Source of the DNA: Phoronis australis
Taxonomy: Eukaryota; Phoronida; Phoronidae
NCBI GenBank assembly: GCA_002633005.1
Contig: NMRA01000247.1
Coordinates: 29,856 to 93,855 of the forward strand
Direction of reading: 5' to 3'
DNA: 64,000 bases
Of the stretch, positions 25,501 through 34,784 are shown piece by piece. The notes under the pieces are model-generated. The model made no database searches. It was not told where the DNA came from and saw only the letters and a list, made by a program, of their open reading frames with translations. Position 1 is the stretch's first letter. Each line of letters opens with the position of its first letter. A program made the translations under genes and the position numbers.

Positions 25501-28500
25501 TGGTTGTAGAAATCTTGTGGTCTCTCACAAATATTATCCTGAATAATTCTAACTGATGATGAGCACCATAGATGCAAGACAGTTGTGTGTACAACTAGTA
25601 TGATTACATGTTTTGCTCGTTATATGTACTGATATTTCGCGAAGAGTGACATGATCTTGTTTTCCAAGACTGAATCATGACCTTCATCTACATTACCATC
25701 TCTCTCAGCATCGCTACCATTGTCATCTGCCTCTGTTTTGACTTGAGCCTCTGTAATGAGCGGAGGTGGCATTCGTTTTACCATTGAACCATATGGTGCC
25801 AAATTTGCCCATCTATTGGGTGTTTTGTTCAGGATATCGTGAACCTTGTCAGTTGTTGATATTGTTATTCCATACACGGAAAGGTTTGACATCAAAACAG
25901 TTATGAAGCTTCAGGAGACCATTAGAAAATTAGCCATCCATTCAAAGATAAAACGAGAGCGCTCGGAGGAGCGACACTCGGTGTTGTAGAACACTGTCAG
26001 AGAAACAAACACTGATCTCTTCATCACCACTTTGACACCTAGTGTTTAGAAAAGCAAAAGAGCTCTTTACACATTTTTAAGTGACTGTATAGCTAATCAA
26101 AAAGCAGACAGAAACGCAAGGCAAAATTTTCTCGAACATGCCTCCTCTCCTCTGTCACCAGTGTTACTATCAATGTGTAGCAGTGATGGCATGATGCCTC
26201 TTATGAATATAAGCAAATTGTTCTCACTTTTGAAAGGCGCTGTGAGTGACCATGGAAGATCATTGTTTGTTGATGACCATATCTTTGACGGCAATTTCCA
26301 GAAGTGTATTTGTTGCAAAGCTATGGAGGTACTGCTCATCACCAATTCCTAGACAAACTAGCCCACCAATGGATGGGAAGATGTCAACAGTGAACTTTGC
26401 TTCATTTAGTTATTCAGAGGAAGAGCTTTTGTGATTGTTTTTGTTGTACTTAAACCTTTGATAGATAATTTGTAGGTTCTTAGTTATGAACCCCAGAGGT
26501 TTTCATGTCGCAAATTGAATTTTTGTTCCCTTGAAATAATGTTTTAGTCTCCGCTGTCTTATCTAAAAACCCTTGGAACATTCGCGTCATAATTTGTGTA
26601 TATGGTGTCCAGAACTCCTAAACTATCTTTGCTAAAGAGTGTTTGTCAGAATAAATCATTAATTGATCATTAATTAGTAGGTGTCTTAATTATTTACAGT
26701 GCATATCGGTTTATTTACCTCTTCATATGTTTCATGTTAATTCCTATGTCTTAAACAAAGGAGAGTCAGCAATTGGTCGGACATCAAAACCATTAGTTGG
26801 GACTTCCACCTTCCAAACCAGTTGACTGTACTGCAAAGCCAAATGGTCGGTGATCAAAACGCGATGGTCTCACCCAAAAAACTAGTTGGCTGGACCAATG
26901 ACACAATGGCCGGTGCTGTTATCAGTTTGCTGGTGATCAAACATGAGCTTCTTCAGAAACTAGCTTTGAAAGTAGAGTGACGGATTTTGATGAAATTTGG
27001 TACAAGGGTGTATGGCATCAGTAGATTGATTCATGCCACTTTTCAATTGGCCTTGTCCCCCAGGGTCAGGGGTGCGTGGCTTAATATCTAGTTTTTGGCA
27101 GAGCTTTTGTAGATGATATCTAGAAAGTGGATTGACAGATTTCAACCTTGACAGAAACGTGTGCAAATTCAATATGCCCGCATGAGTAAATTTTGGATAA
27201 ATTTTACAACTGTAGCACCTTCTAGTGGCCATTTTGTTCTCGACAAGGGCTTTGCAAGTGTTGTTTGGGGAAGAGTAGAGTCCAGATGATTTCTAGAGAA
27301 CCGATTATCGAATGTCAATGAATCTTGACAGAGAGGTATATGATGAGATTGTGCTCGCACAATTTGAGTATCGGCAGATTTCGATAAGTACATTGCCTTC
27401 TCGTGGCCACTTTGTGTGAGAAAAATGATTTAATGATTTCAATGAAATTTGACACAGGGTTTGTATTGACATAGTGCTGGCAAAATTACATTTTTTGGCG
27501 GATTCAACTACTGTTGTGCCTCCTAGTGGCCATTTTGTTATTGACAAGTGCTTTTTTATGCGCCCACATATTTATATGTGGACGCATTATGCCGTCATCT
27601 CTGTCCGTCCGTCCGGGCGGCGTCCGCTGCTCTATCTCCAAAACCCGTTGACGTACGTTCATGAAATTTGGCACATATGTTCCATTCATGAATGAGACGG
27701 CATGTGCGAACTTTCGGACGGATCCGACTACCGGTGTGCCCCCTAGTGGCAATTTTAGATTTTTACGCTTACCTTTGTATCTTCAAAAGTCCTGAACGAA
27801 TTTTCATGAAATTTGGTATGTAGGCACGTATTAGTGAGATGACGCTNNNNNNNNNNNNNNNNNNNNNNNNNNNNNNNNNNNNNNNNNNNNNNNNNNNNNN
27901 NNNNNNNNNNNNNNNNNNNNNNNNNNNNNNNNNNNNNNNNNNNNNNNNNNNNNNNNNNNNNNNNNNNNNNNNNNNNNNNNNNNNNNNNNNNNNNNNNNNN
28001 NNNNNNNNNNNNNNNNNNNNNNNNNNNNNNNNNNNNNNNNNNNNNNNNNNNNNNNNNNNNNNNNNNNNNNNNNNNNNNNNNNNNNNNNNNNNNNNNNNNN
28101 NNNNNNNNNNNNNNNNNNNNNNNNNNNNNNNNNNNNNNNNNNNNNNNNNNNNNNNNNNNNNNNNNNNNNNNNNNNNNNNNNNNNNNNNNNNNNNNNNNNN
28201 NNNNNNNNNNNNNNNNNNNNNNNNNNNNNNNNNNNNNNNNNNNNNNNNNNNNNNNNNNNNNNNNNNNNNNNNNNNNNNNNNNNNNNNNNNNNNNNNNNNN
28301 NNNNNNNNNNNNNNNNNNNNNNNNNNNNNNNNNNNNNNNNNNNNNNNNNNNNNNNNNNNNNNNNNNNNNNNNNNNNNNNNNNNNNNNNNNNNNNNNNNNN
28401 NNNNNNNNNNNNNNNNNNNNNNNNNNNNNNNNNNNNNNNNNNNNNNNNNNNNNNNNNNNNNNNNNNNNNNNNNNNNNNNNNNTTTCTGTGGTGCTTTAAG

Positions 28501-30978
28501 CAACTGGTGTATAGGATGTGCTTGTATTATGAAGATTACTCACATTTTGCCCCTAGCCTATTGAGGAGACAATGACCATGCCTTTCCATTTTGCAAAGTA
28601 CAACATACTACATATATGCCCTCTACTGGCCACTTTATGGTACCAATAAACAACCCTAGAAGGATACCGTATGCGGTGCAGTTGTGGGCGCATTTCATCG
28701 CTCTGCGTTGCTCTTGTAATAGTTGTTTGTAGAAGAGTGTTTCTGGATGATATCTAAAGAACCAGTTGATGGATTTCATTGAAACCTCACACAAATTTAA
28801 ATAAGAATCCACTTGCAACATTTGAATTTTGGCGGAATTCAACTATTGCAGTGCCTCTTTGTAGATTTTTTGTGAGAGTGATGACATGTAGAAAACCAAG
28901 TAAAGGGTTTCGATGGAAGTTGACCCAGGTTTGTGATATCAATGCGGCAGCACCATTAACTTTGCAAGCGAATTTGACCTCTGTAGCCCCTCCTAATGGC
29001 CATTTTGTTCTTGACATTAGGTTTTGAAGTGTTGTTTGGGAGACGTTTGTTTCTGGATCATATCTAAAGAACCAATTGACGAATTTCAATGAAACATGAC
29101 GCAAATATATTGCATCAGCACCATTTGATTTTGGGCTAGATTCAAGAATGGCAGTGCTTCCTAGTGGCCATTTTGTGTGATAGAGTTACCAGATGATATG
29201 TAGAGAACTGAGTAGAGGATTTTAATGAATGTTGATACGTTCAGGCCTACAAGTGTTGTTTGGAGGAAGAGCGTTTCGGGATGATATCTAAAAAATCGAT
29301 TGGATTTTTTATTAAAACTACACATACTAGGTATATTATGGAATTGTGCCGACACCATTCCATTCTACAGCTGCAGCACCACCTAGTGGCCATTTCATTT
29401 AAGAGTGTTCCTGCATGACTTGTAGAAAACAGGTTGATGGATTTGAGTGAAAGTTGGCACTGAGGTATGTTATAATGTGGCACATTACAAAATTTTCAAG
29501 TTGATTTGACCTTTGTAACTCATCCTAAGTGGCCTTTTAGTTTTGGACATGAGTATTTTCAATTTTTGTTTGATGGAAGAGCTTTTCTGGGTTATATTTA
29601 AAAAACCAATCGTCGGATTTCATTTGAACATAACAGAGGAGTATGTTATGAGATTGTGCCAGCACCATTTAATTTTCGGGTGGATTTGACTACTGCAGAG
29701 CGTTTTTGTGTCCATTTTGGCTGAGAGTGTCTCAAGATGATATACAGAGAACCAATGAAGGATTTCAATGAAATTTGAGGTACATAATGTCAATGTGTGG
29801 GCATCATTAAAGTTCTGGGCAGACGTGACAACTGTAGCACCTCTGAGTGGCCATTCAGTTCTTGTCAAGGGGCTTTTCAAGTGCTGTTAGGGGGAAGTGC
29901 AACTACAAGATATTGAGAGAACCAACTGATGGATTTCGATATAACTCGACTCAGAGGTGAACGGTGTCAATACACCGGCATCGTTTAATTTTGGGATATT
30001 GACCTCTGCAGCACTCCCTACTAGTTCAAAAACTAGTGCGGCGATCGTCTGGTTTTTGATCTTATTGTGGCCAAAAACTGATTTATCCTACTAGTTATTC
30101 TGAGGAAGAACTTTGTGAATGTTATCTTTGAACCTATTGCTGGATTTTAATGAAAGTTCACTGTAGTATTTGATATTAATGCGCCATTAACATTTATTTA
30201 CATTTTGTGCAGATTTGAATACTACCAACAGCTCCCCTTAGTGACCGTTTTGATGTCAAGGGGTTTTCATATGTTGTGGGAATAACAGTTTTGGATGATG
30301 TGTAAAAAACGATTAACTGATGTCAGGGAAACTAGACACAGACATGAGATTATCATTGTGCTGGACGTTTGTTTTTGTGGTGGATTTGTCCACTGCAGCA
30401 TCATGAGAAGGAGCTTTTCTTTTCAAGTGTTGTTTAGGGGATGAGTGTTTCTGGATGGCGTGCAGAAAGCTGGCAAATTTCAGTGAAACTTTACATGTAT
30501 TTATATATGATGACCATGTGCCTGCACAATTTTGTTCCCTGACAAGGAGTATTTCAAGTGTTGTTTAAAGGAAGAGCGTTTCTGGGTTATATCTAAGCAA
30601 CTGATTGACAGAATTCAATAAAACTCAAGCTGGCACTATTTAATTTTCGATTTTATTCGATTACTGCTGCACCTCCGTTTATTCAACTGCTGCAGCATTT
30701 TCTAGTGCTGCTTAGAAACATATATGCAAATCACTGTAGGTGCATGTCAACCTCACAGCGTTGCTCTTGTTTCAGTTTTCACTCATTCAGTACGTTATGG
30801 TACATCTCAAATTCCATCTCATTTTTCTTACCAGGTGGTAGAAGGCGCTGCTGGTTTAGCCATTGCCGGCTATCTCAAAATGAAAGACAACTTGGCAGGA
30901 CAGAATGTGGCTATCGTGATTTGCGGATCGAGTATAGGGATGTCTTCTTTAAAGAAAATCCTCAACATGTTTGCATGA
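10425..30978 (+). CDS. PLP-dependent serine/threonine dehydratase, serine racemase-like (eight exons, complete)
   Basis: Exons 10425-10569, 11345-11478, 16786-16944, 17760-17827, 19928-20042, 21696-21821, 25242-25343 and 30835-30978 join in phase into 330 residues, close to the usual 330-340 of serine racemase and catabolic threonine dehydratase. Fold-type II PLP enzyme features are in order. The Schiff-base lysine is Lys58 in TGSFKCRGA. The substrate loop is SSGNHALG (85-92), with Ser86 aligning to the second catalytic serine of serine racemases; most dehydratases have Ala there. YVSPYNDLLVVAGQGTIG is at 152-169, the phosphate-binding tetraglycine loop at 187-190, TFSDGTAG in exon 6 and VVEGAAG at 284-290. 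The last cofactor motif reads CGSSIG (313-318) where (S/C)GGN is usual. The expected reaction is deamination of L-Ser/L-Thr in the cytosol; racemase activity is possible but unproven. Introns 2, 6 and 7 are loaded with repeats. Confidence 0.9.
11345..11478 (+). CDS. dehydratase exon 2 (PLP lysine, SSGNH loop)
   Basis: Acceptor gtttcag, donor gtgagt. It completes a split Glu codon and encodes the PLP lysine (TGSFKCRGAF) and the substrate loop ASSGNHALGC. It ends in phase 0. A THAP-bearing transposon begins only about 20 bp after the donor site. Confidence 0.93.
11499..13015. mobile_element. DNA transposon with 82-bp terminal inverted repeats carrying a THAP ORF
   Basis: The ends 11499-11580 and 12934-13015 are inverted repeats matching at 75 of 82 positions by eye. 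The outermost bases are TTACAGCTTTTCGTAATTTT on each side. Between them, on the minus strand, lies a broken THAP-domain gene. Size is 1517 bp. No convincing target duplication is visible, which leaves the superfamily open (P-like or Kolobok-like are candidates because both carry THAP domains). It sits in dehydratase intron 2, just inside the donor of exon 2. Confidence 0.85.
11996..12829 (-). pseudogene. THAP-domain transposon protein, frameshifted
   Basis: The first ORF (12829 down to 12377) starts with a C2CH THAP zinc finger: CCVPGC, conserved HRFP and W, then CGKH for the last Cys-His pair, and a DAIPSVLIP segment like the AVPTAF box. A THAP domain binds DNA, usually at transposon ends or promoters. 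After a proline/serine-rich linker the frame breaks. A second frame (down to 12157) continues with FDKFIVDLSKVLELFRRC and a CxxC pair. A third (down to about 11996) has VTIQWECVAGHSGKWD, the kind of Cys/His/Trp block that precedes the catalytic part in THAP-associated transposon proteins. At least two frameshifts, and no catalytic core, make this a pseudogene. Confidence 0.75.
13016..14435. other. intron 2 sequence, nothing recognised
   Basis: AT-rich intronic DNA without a supported exon, RNA gene or repeat boundary. Short open frames here have no recognisable domains. Confidence 0.45.
14436..15279 (+). repeat. 25-bp minisatellite, 33 full units plus a partial, with 75-bp higher-order repeats
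   Basis: Each unit is caagctagttaacagtcaac followed by attgt (type A) or agtgt (type G); two units end agtgg. There are 33 complete units and a 34th that stops after 19 bases. The unit order is irregular up to about 14710. From 14736 the order is strictly A-G-G, with A units at 14736, 14811, 14886, 14961, 15036, 15111 and 15186, so the array is a 75-bp repeat. Inside the unit, agttaac and agtcaac suggest a shorter ancestral motif of about 7 bp. It lies in dehydratase intron 2. Confidence 0.98.
15280..16785. other. remaining part of dehydratase intron 2, nothing recognised
   Basis: Non-coding sequence between the minisatellite and exon 3. The open frames at 15307-15573 and 15620-15901 show no recognisable domain and no splice context. 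One AGTGGTCATTTAAAAC stretch near 16614 may be a single decayed unit of the CCTAGTGGC repeat family. Confidence 0.45.
16786..16944 (+). CDS. dehydratase exon 3
   Basis: Acceptor ttccag, donor gtacct, 53 codons, phase 0 at both ends. It encodes the small-domain segment from LMASKAVGCKAKIFL to ESEIEARRTAQ. Confidence 0.9.
16945..17759. other. dehydratase intron 3, nothing recognised
   Basis: AT-rich, non-coding. It ends in a good pyrimidine tract and acceptor (atttttcag). Confidence 0.5.
17760..17827 (+). CDS. dehydratase exon 4
   Basis: A 68-bp exon between acceptor tttttcag and donor gtatga. It encodes QEGLTYVSPYNDLLVVAGQ and then GTI plus two bases of a glycine codon. The PYND...AGQGT block is a hallmark of this enzyme family. 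Confidence 0.92.
18460..18870 (+). pseudogene. LINE reverse transcriptase 3' remnant (RVT zinc-binding region)
   Basis: The frame with VRLKWFYMKILHAI (about 18536-18577) is followed, after a small frame change, by SNICIFCKKE, then HPETTS, a stop and FFQCPFVRKF (about 18600-18700). CxxC followed by H and C with this spacing is the C-terminal zinc-binding segment of LINE (L1/Tx1-like) reverse transcriptases. Stops and a frameshift show it is dead. No 5' part or poly-A boundary is clear. It lies in dehydratase intron 4. Confidence 0.65.
19928..20042 (+). CDS. dehydratase exon 5 (tetraglycine PLP-phosphate loop)
   Basis: Acceptor tttgcag, donor gtagct. It completes a Gly codon and encodes VELLEVLPNLDSVFMSV, then GGGGLVSGVGAYLKYV. 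The GGGGL loop holds the PLP phosphate. Confidence 0.95.
20043..21695. other. dehydratase intron 5, nothing recognised
   Basis: Non-coding. The open frames at 20092-20385 and 20440-20658 have no domain support. Confidence 0.45.
21696..21821 (+). CDS. dehydratase exon 6
   Basis: Acceptor tataattag, donor gtaagt, 42 codons, phase 0. It encodes VIGVQAYHSKAMHQAV and ELDTFSDGTAGNLEVDC. The SDGTAG block marks the TdcB/EutB-like branch of the family. A Gln (VIGVQ) stands where the metal-ligand Glu of serine racemases usually is. Confidence 0.92.
22228..22889 (+). repeat. partial CCTAGTGGC-family copies with two decayed L termini
   Basis: A degenerate left terminus (ATGCGCACACATATTTATAT, near 22238) is followed by one a-type and one b-type unit. 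A second, shorter decayed terminus (GCCTACACATAAACG, near 22570) is followed by another a and b unit, then by the full element at 22890. Each new copy starts after GGCCATTTT(T)ATG, suggesting serial insertion or recombination at that junction. Confidence 0.75.
22890..24661 (+). mobile_element. CCTAGTGGC-family element, copy A: L-(abc)3-ab-R
   Basis: The element starts with the L hairpin (ATGCGCCCACATATTTATAT then GTGG at 22890) and a TCCGTCCGTCC-type stretch. Eleven core units follow, centred at about 23087 (a), 23233 (b), 23385 (c), 23530 (a), 23684 (b), 23844 (c), 23985 (a), 24123 (b), 24273 (c), 24420 (a) and 24563 (b). It ends with the R module (ATTCGTGG then CGCTCCGCATTGCTCTTGT). Units are typed by what follows the core: CAATTTT (a), CCATTTTT (b), CAGTTTT or TAGTTTT (c). 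There is no ORF of note. It lies in dehydratase intron 6. Confidence 0.9.
24662..25241. other. end of dehydratase intron 6, nothing recognised
   Basis: Non-coding sequence between element copy A and exon 7. Confidence 0.5.
25242..25343 (+). CDS. dehydratase exon 7
   Basis: Acceptor gataacag, donor gtttgt, 34 codons, phase 0. ITLDICRQVVDDWVLC and EEEIAYGVYFMLEKHKK match the family's DxxVxVxxxEI helix region. Confidence 0.92.
25344..26959. other. first part of dehydratase intron 7, no gene assigned
   Basis: Two open frames (25620-25895 minus and 26161-26352 plus) are unassigned. The first is acidic (TEADDNGSDAERDG) and could be a gag-like remnant, but nothing proves it. No splice context supports host exons. 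Confidence 0.4.
26960..27557 (+). repeat. type-2 CCTAGTGGC-family array, left half
   Basis: Units of about 135-150 bp have the core CTAGTGGCCATTTTGTT and the linker GGAAGAG-(CG)TTTCTGGATGAT and GATTTCAATGAAA. They are related to, but distinct from, the a/b/c units: b-like CCATTTTG cores only and no CTCTGTATCTTC stretch. The array is interrupted at 27557 by element copy B. Confidence 0.7.
27558..28717 (+). mobile_element. CCTAGTGGC-family element, copy B, nested and gapped
   Basis: It starts with an intact L hairpin (27558) and a GTCCGTCCGTCCGGGCGGCG stretch, then one a unit (about 27750). The 636-base gap removes the middle. The sequence resumes with a b-like unit and an R end (GGGCGCATTTCATCGC then TGCGTTGCTCTTGT, ending 28717). 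It splits a unit of the type-2 array: flanks GACAAGTGCTTTTT on the left and AGTTGTTTGTAGAAG on the right are parts of one unit. Confidence 0.8.
27847..28482. other. assembly gap (636 N)
   Basis: A run of N inside a repeat copy; a repeat collapse in assembly is likely. The long open frames across it are artefacts. Confidence 0.99.
28718..30770 (+). repeat. type-2 CCTAGTGGC-family array, right half, with R-like end
   Basis: At least ten degenerate units with a (C)CTAGTGGCCATTTTG core (for example 28990, 29160, 29387 and 29845) are separated by the GTGTTGTTTGGGGAAGAG linker. The array ends at about 30740-30770 with TCAACCTCACAGCGTTGC then TCTTGT, clearly related to the R end of the a/b/c element, so both types share a terminus. 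It ends 64 bp before dehydratase exon 8. Confidence 0.7.
30835..30978 (+). CDS. dehydratase exon 8 (stop codon)
   Basis: Acceptor ttaccag; 47 codons and TGA at 30976-30978. It encodes VVEGAAGLAIAGYLK and VAIVICGSSIG. The cysteine of CGSSIG sits where Ser/Cys contacts the PLP pyridine nitrogen. The following GSS differs from the usual GGN. Confidence 0.93.
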   Translation: MVEGAAGLAIAGYLKMKDNLAGQNVAIVICGSSIGMSSLKKILNMFA

Positions 30979-31242
30979 CAGCTTGGGAGGTGAATGGACC
31001 AGCAACTGCATGTCACAATGGACAATACAGCAGCATGAAGGTTAATGATTGCATGTCCATGGTACATACCAAATTAAGTAATCAGGCAAAATACTAATTC
31101 TGTTATCATGAAATATACTGGTAATGACTATTATGCCTGCATAATTCTAATTTCATAATGGATTAGCCACCATTTAATTACACTGCATTCTTGGTCATAA
31201 AGGAAGTCTACTCTGATGATGAATTTGCCAGTTGTCATTTTT

Positions 31243-32746
31243 ATGCTCCCACATATATGTGGACGCATTATGCCGTCATCTCTGTCTGGCATCGACTGCT
31301 CTATCTCCAAAACCCTTTGACATACGTTCATGAAATTTGGCACATATGTTCCATTCATGAATGGGACGGCACGAGCGAACTTTCTGACTGATCCGACTAC
31401 AGGTGTGCCCCCTAGTGGCAATTTTAGTTTTTTATGCTTACCTTTGTATCTTCAAAATTTTTAACGTATTTTCATGAAATTTGGTATGTAGGCACCTATT
31501 AGTGAAGCGACGCTATCCTCCCGTTTTCGGATGGCTTCGACATAGTTTGCACCACCTAGTGGCCGTTTTTACTGTTTTTGAGTCTGTTTTTTTGCGTCCA
31601 CCCCTCTATCAACCAAACCGCTCAAATGCTGATTGTGAAAATTGGCATGTATGTCCTTACTATGAACAGAATGGTTGACGATGATTTTCCGACGATTTCG
31701 ACTGCTGTGGCGCCTCCTAGTGGCAGTTTTTTTTGCGCCTATGGCTGTATCTCCTAAACCATTGGCAGGATCTTTACGAAATTTAGTAAGTATATTTACA
31801 TGATGTTAAAACAACAGACGACGATGACTTTCGGACAGATTTGACCACTGGTGTGCCACCTAGTGGCAATTTTATTTTTTTTACGTTTACCTCTGTATCT
31901 TCAAAGGTCCTCATCGTATTTTCATAAAATTTGGCATATAGGCATCTATCTCCGTTTTCAGCTGAATAACGACCTAGATTGCACCACCTAGTGGCCATTT
32001 TTGCTGTGTTCGAGTTTTTTGGATCGTTACTTAATTCAGCAAGTGTATTTTTTATGATGTTGACTACGGATGACGACGACTTTCGGACAGATCTGACTAC
32101 TGCTGTGCCCCTAGTGGCAATTTTAGTTTTTTACATTTAACGCTGTATCTTCAAAGGTCCTCAACAGATTTTCATAAAATTTTAAATATAGGCATCTATT
32201 AGTGTGACGATGCTAACTTCCTGTTTTTGGATGGAATCTAGGTATTTTGCACCACCTAAAAGCCATTTTTGCTGTTTTCAAATCTTGTTTTTGGCGTCCA
32301 CCCCTGTATCAACCAAATCATTTGATAATTGGCATATTTGTTCTCAGTGTGAAGACGACCTTTGATGATGGTGGCTGACTACTGTGGCGCCTCTTAGTGG
32401 TAGTTTCGTTTTGCGCCCATAGTTGCATCTCCTAAACCCACTGCAGGATCTTTATTAAGTTTAGTAAGTGTATTTATATGAAGATAACAACAGACGACGA
32501 CGACTTTCAGGCGGATCCAGCGGACACTGTGCCCACTAGTGGCAATTTCATTTTATTCTGTTTTCCTTTGTTTCTCTGAAGTTCCTTGACACATTTTTAT
32601 GAAATATGGCATTTTCCTGTTTTTGGATAGATTGTATGTTTTTGCGCCATCTAGTGGCCATTTTTATGATACAAATAAATAACCCTAAATGCACACCATT
32701 TGCAATGCATTCGTGGGCGCATTTCAACGCTCCGCGTTGCTTTTGT
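31243..32746 (+). mobile_element. CCTAGTGGC-family element, copy C
   Basis: The L hairpin is shortened (ATGCTCCCACATATATGTGG at 31243). Units are centred at about 31410 a, 31555 b, 31715 c, 31857 a, 31985 b, 32108 a, 32250 b, 32390 c, 32530 a and 32650 b, followed by R (TTCAACGCTCCGCGTTGC). One c unit is lost between 31985 and 32108, otherwise the order is the same as in copies A, G and H. It lies just downstream of the dehydratase stop, perhaps in its 3' flank. Confidence 0.88.
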
Positions 32747-33109
32747 TTCTATCTGAACACTTTTCACCTGAATTACCTGAATTACTTTCTGCGAATGGGT
32801 TTAAAGAAGATGGACAAAAATCTTCTTACCACAGGTACACCCACTGAGATTAAGCTGAAGGGTACTAGGGGTGATATTTCCTCATTGTGAATTTGTCACC
32901 TCAGAGAGCCTGTCCAGTGGCTGGAAGCTGACTGGCCAAAAGCAACCTATAGTCGCAGAAGGCGAAGTCTGTCAGTGGCCACTATTCACATGCACTGTAT
33001 GAAATTAATGGCTGATAAGGCACTCAGACTTTAATTACGGGCCCATGTGGGTGCATATTGCTAGACTGGGCGTCAGCAGGTGTATCTCCTATTAATCCCT
33101 CTCGGTATC

Positions 33110-33700
33110 ATGTTGAGATTTAGCAGATGTTCCTATGGAGCTGATGATGAATGACGACAAATTTCGGACCTATTTGACTACCTGTGTACTTCCTTGTGGC
33201 AATGACGATATCCTCCCATTTTCGGGTGGATTCAAGGTATTTTACGCCACCTAGTGGCCATTTTTACTGTTTTCAAGTCTGTTTTTTGGCTTACGATGAT
33301 TTTACTACCACTTCCACTACTGTGGCGCCTCATTGTGGTAGTTATGTTTTATTTTTTATGCCATGACTGTATCTCCTAAAGGGTCTGCAGGATCTGTATA
33401 AATTTAGAAAGCTTAGTGTATTTATGTGAAGTAGGCAACGAACGACAACGACTTTCAGATGTTCCGAGAAACGCTGTGCTCCCTATTTTTTCTGATTTCT
33501 CTGAAGTTCCTTGATGGATTGTTATGAAATTTGGAAAAAGCTTTCTAGTAAAGAAACAATGACATGTTGCTGTTTTTGGCTGTATTCATCATCTTTACAG
33601 TCTGGTGGCCATTTTTACCGTTTTTTAGTCTGTTTTTGGCATCCGCCCCTCTATTAATCTGATACTCTGATGATTTTGAAAATTGGCATTTATGTTACTT
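33110..33700 (+). repeat. partial, decayed CCTAGTGGC-family copy
   Basis: CCACCTAGTGGCCATTTTT at about 33247 (b), a c-like unit near 33325, an a-like remnant near 33480 and another b-like unit (CTGGTGGCCATTTTTACC) near 33602. No termini are left. Confidence 0.65.
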
Positions 33701-33916
33701 GGAGGACAGCTGATGATAATTTTTGCACTAAAAAACCCTGACTAGCATGTTCATATTATTAGGGAAAAGTAGGTCTAGACCTAATAAAAACTTTGGTCAA
33801 TGAAGAAAGTCTTCTTTTGTCAATCAGTGCCAATGGTGTACAGTCTCGCAGGCGTCAAACGAGCAACAAACTTGATGGAAAAGATTTCCAATGTTACACA
33901 TCACTATTCCAAGGGC

Positions 33917-34020
33917 TCATTGCTCCGAAAGTCCACTACTCCGAAGTTACTGCAAAGTTTCGCTACCTTCGAAAGTTCTCTACTCCGAAACCAGAACTCC
34001 TACAGTTCATTACTCTGATT
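33917..34020 (+). repeat. 15-bp minisatellite, about seven units
   Basis: Units resembling TTCACTACTCCGAAAG recur every 15 bp (one of 14) from 33917: tcattgctccgaaag, tccactactccgaag, ttctctactccgaaa, ttcattactctgatt and diverged versions between. The period is a multiple of three, so both open frames here are by-products. Confidence 0.75.
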
Positions 34021-34784
34021 GTCTGCTAACGAGTCGGAACTGACATGAGAAGAGTATAATTTGTGCCTATTTAGTAACTATTTAAAGAGTGTACTCATGC
34101 TGAGTAGTTATTAAAACATTGATTGCTTTCAACGGAGCTCTGTTCCAATCCCTGCCAATCTTGAATCTTCCATCTATCTAACAACTCAATCATTCTCGAG
34201 CAGGGACATCAGGTCGGGACTTAGCAATCAATAGCAGCAGTTTTAAATTATAAGAAGACTGAAAGGGTAGCCTACTAACTACATTTAGTTTCGACCCGAC
34301 CATGCGCGTGGTTCCAATGGGTGAGTTTAAGTGGCAGCGGCCCTAAACTATCTCAGTCACGCTGTGAAATGATGCAACTTTGAAATGGATTTGATGAATG
34401 CATCGTGGTTGATAATTCATCAATATTCTTACTTCATAATCGTAACGTGGGAACATTCTGAGCCTTTCTGGACCAAATTACATCCGTCAGGGCATCCTCA
34501 TTTCTGGTATTATGAATTTCATCTGATCTTGGGAACATACAGCTGAGAGTCGTCATTGTTTATATAGATTTCCCTCCCCCTAGTTAAGCTGAGTCAAAGG
34601 TCTTACCAAAAACTCTACACTGTTGACCTTTGCTAAACATCAAAGGTCCAACGTATTAGAAATTTCAACCACCCCCGCGCATTGCTGGCTACGGGCCTGC
34701 AGTGGTATATGATGACAATGCGCTGGCAGCATTCATTTTCTTAGGGTGACTCTCCTGCCAGCCGTTAGAAACATGGCATGTGAT
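34021..34784. other. non-coding stretch, nothing recognised
   Basis: Unique-looking sequence without exon, RNA or repeat signals. Confidence 0.5.

Noticed and set aside
25620-25895. Acidic 91-codon minus-strand frame
   Set aside because: A gag or host exon was considered, but there is no zinc knuckle, no conserved motif and no splice site that makes it convincing.
27769-28564. Long open frames of about 240 codons
   Set aside because: They exist only because N bases do not encode stops.
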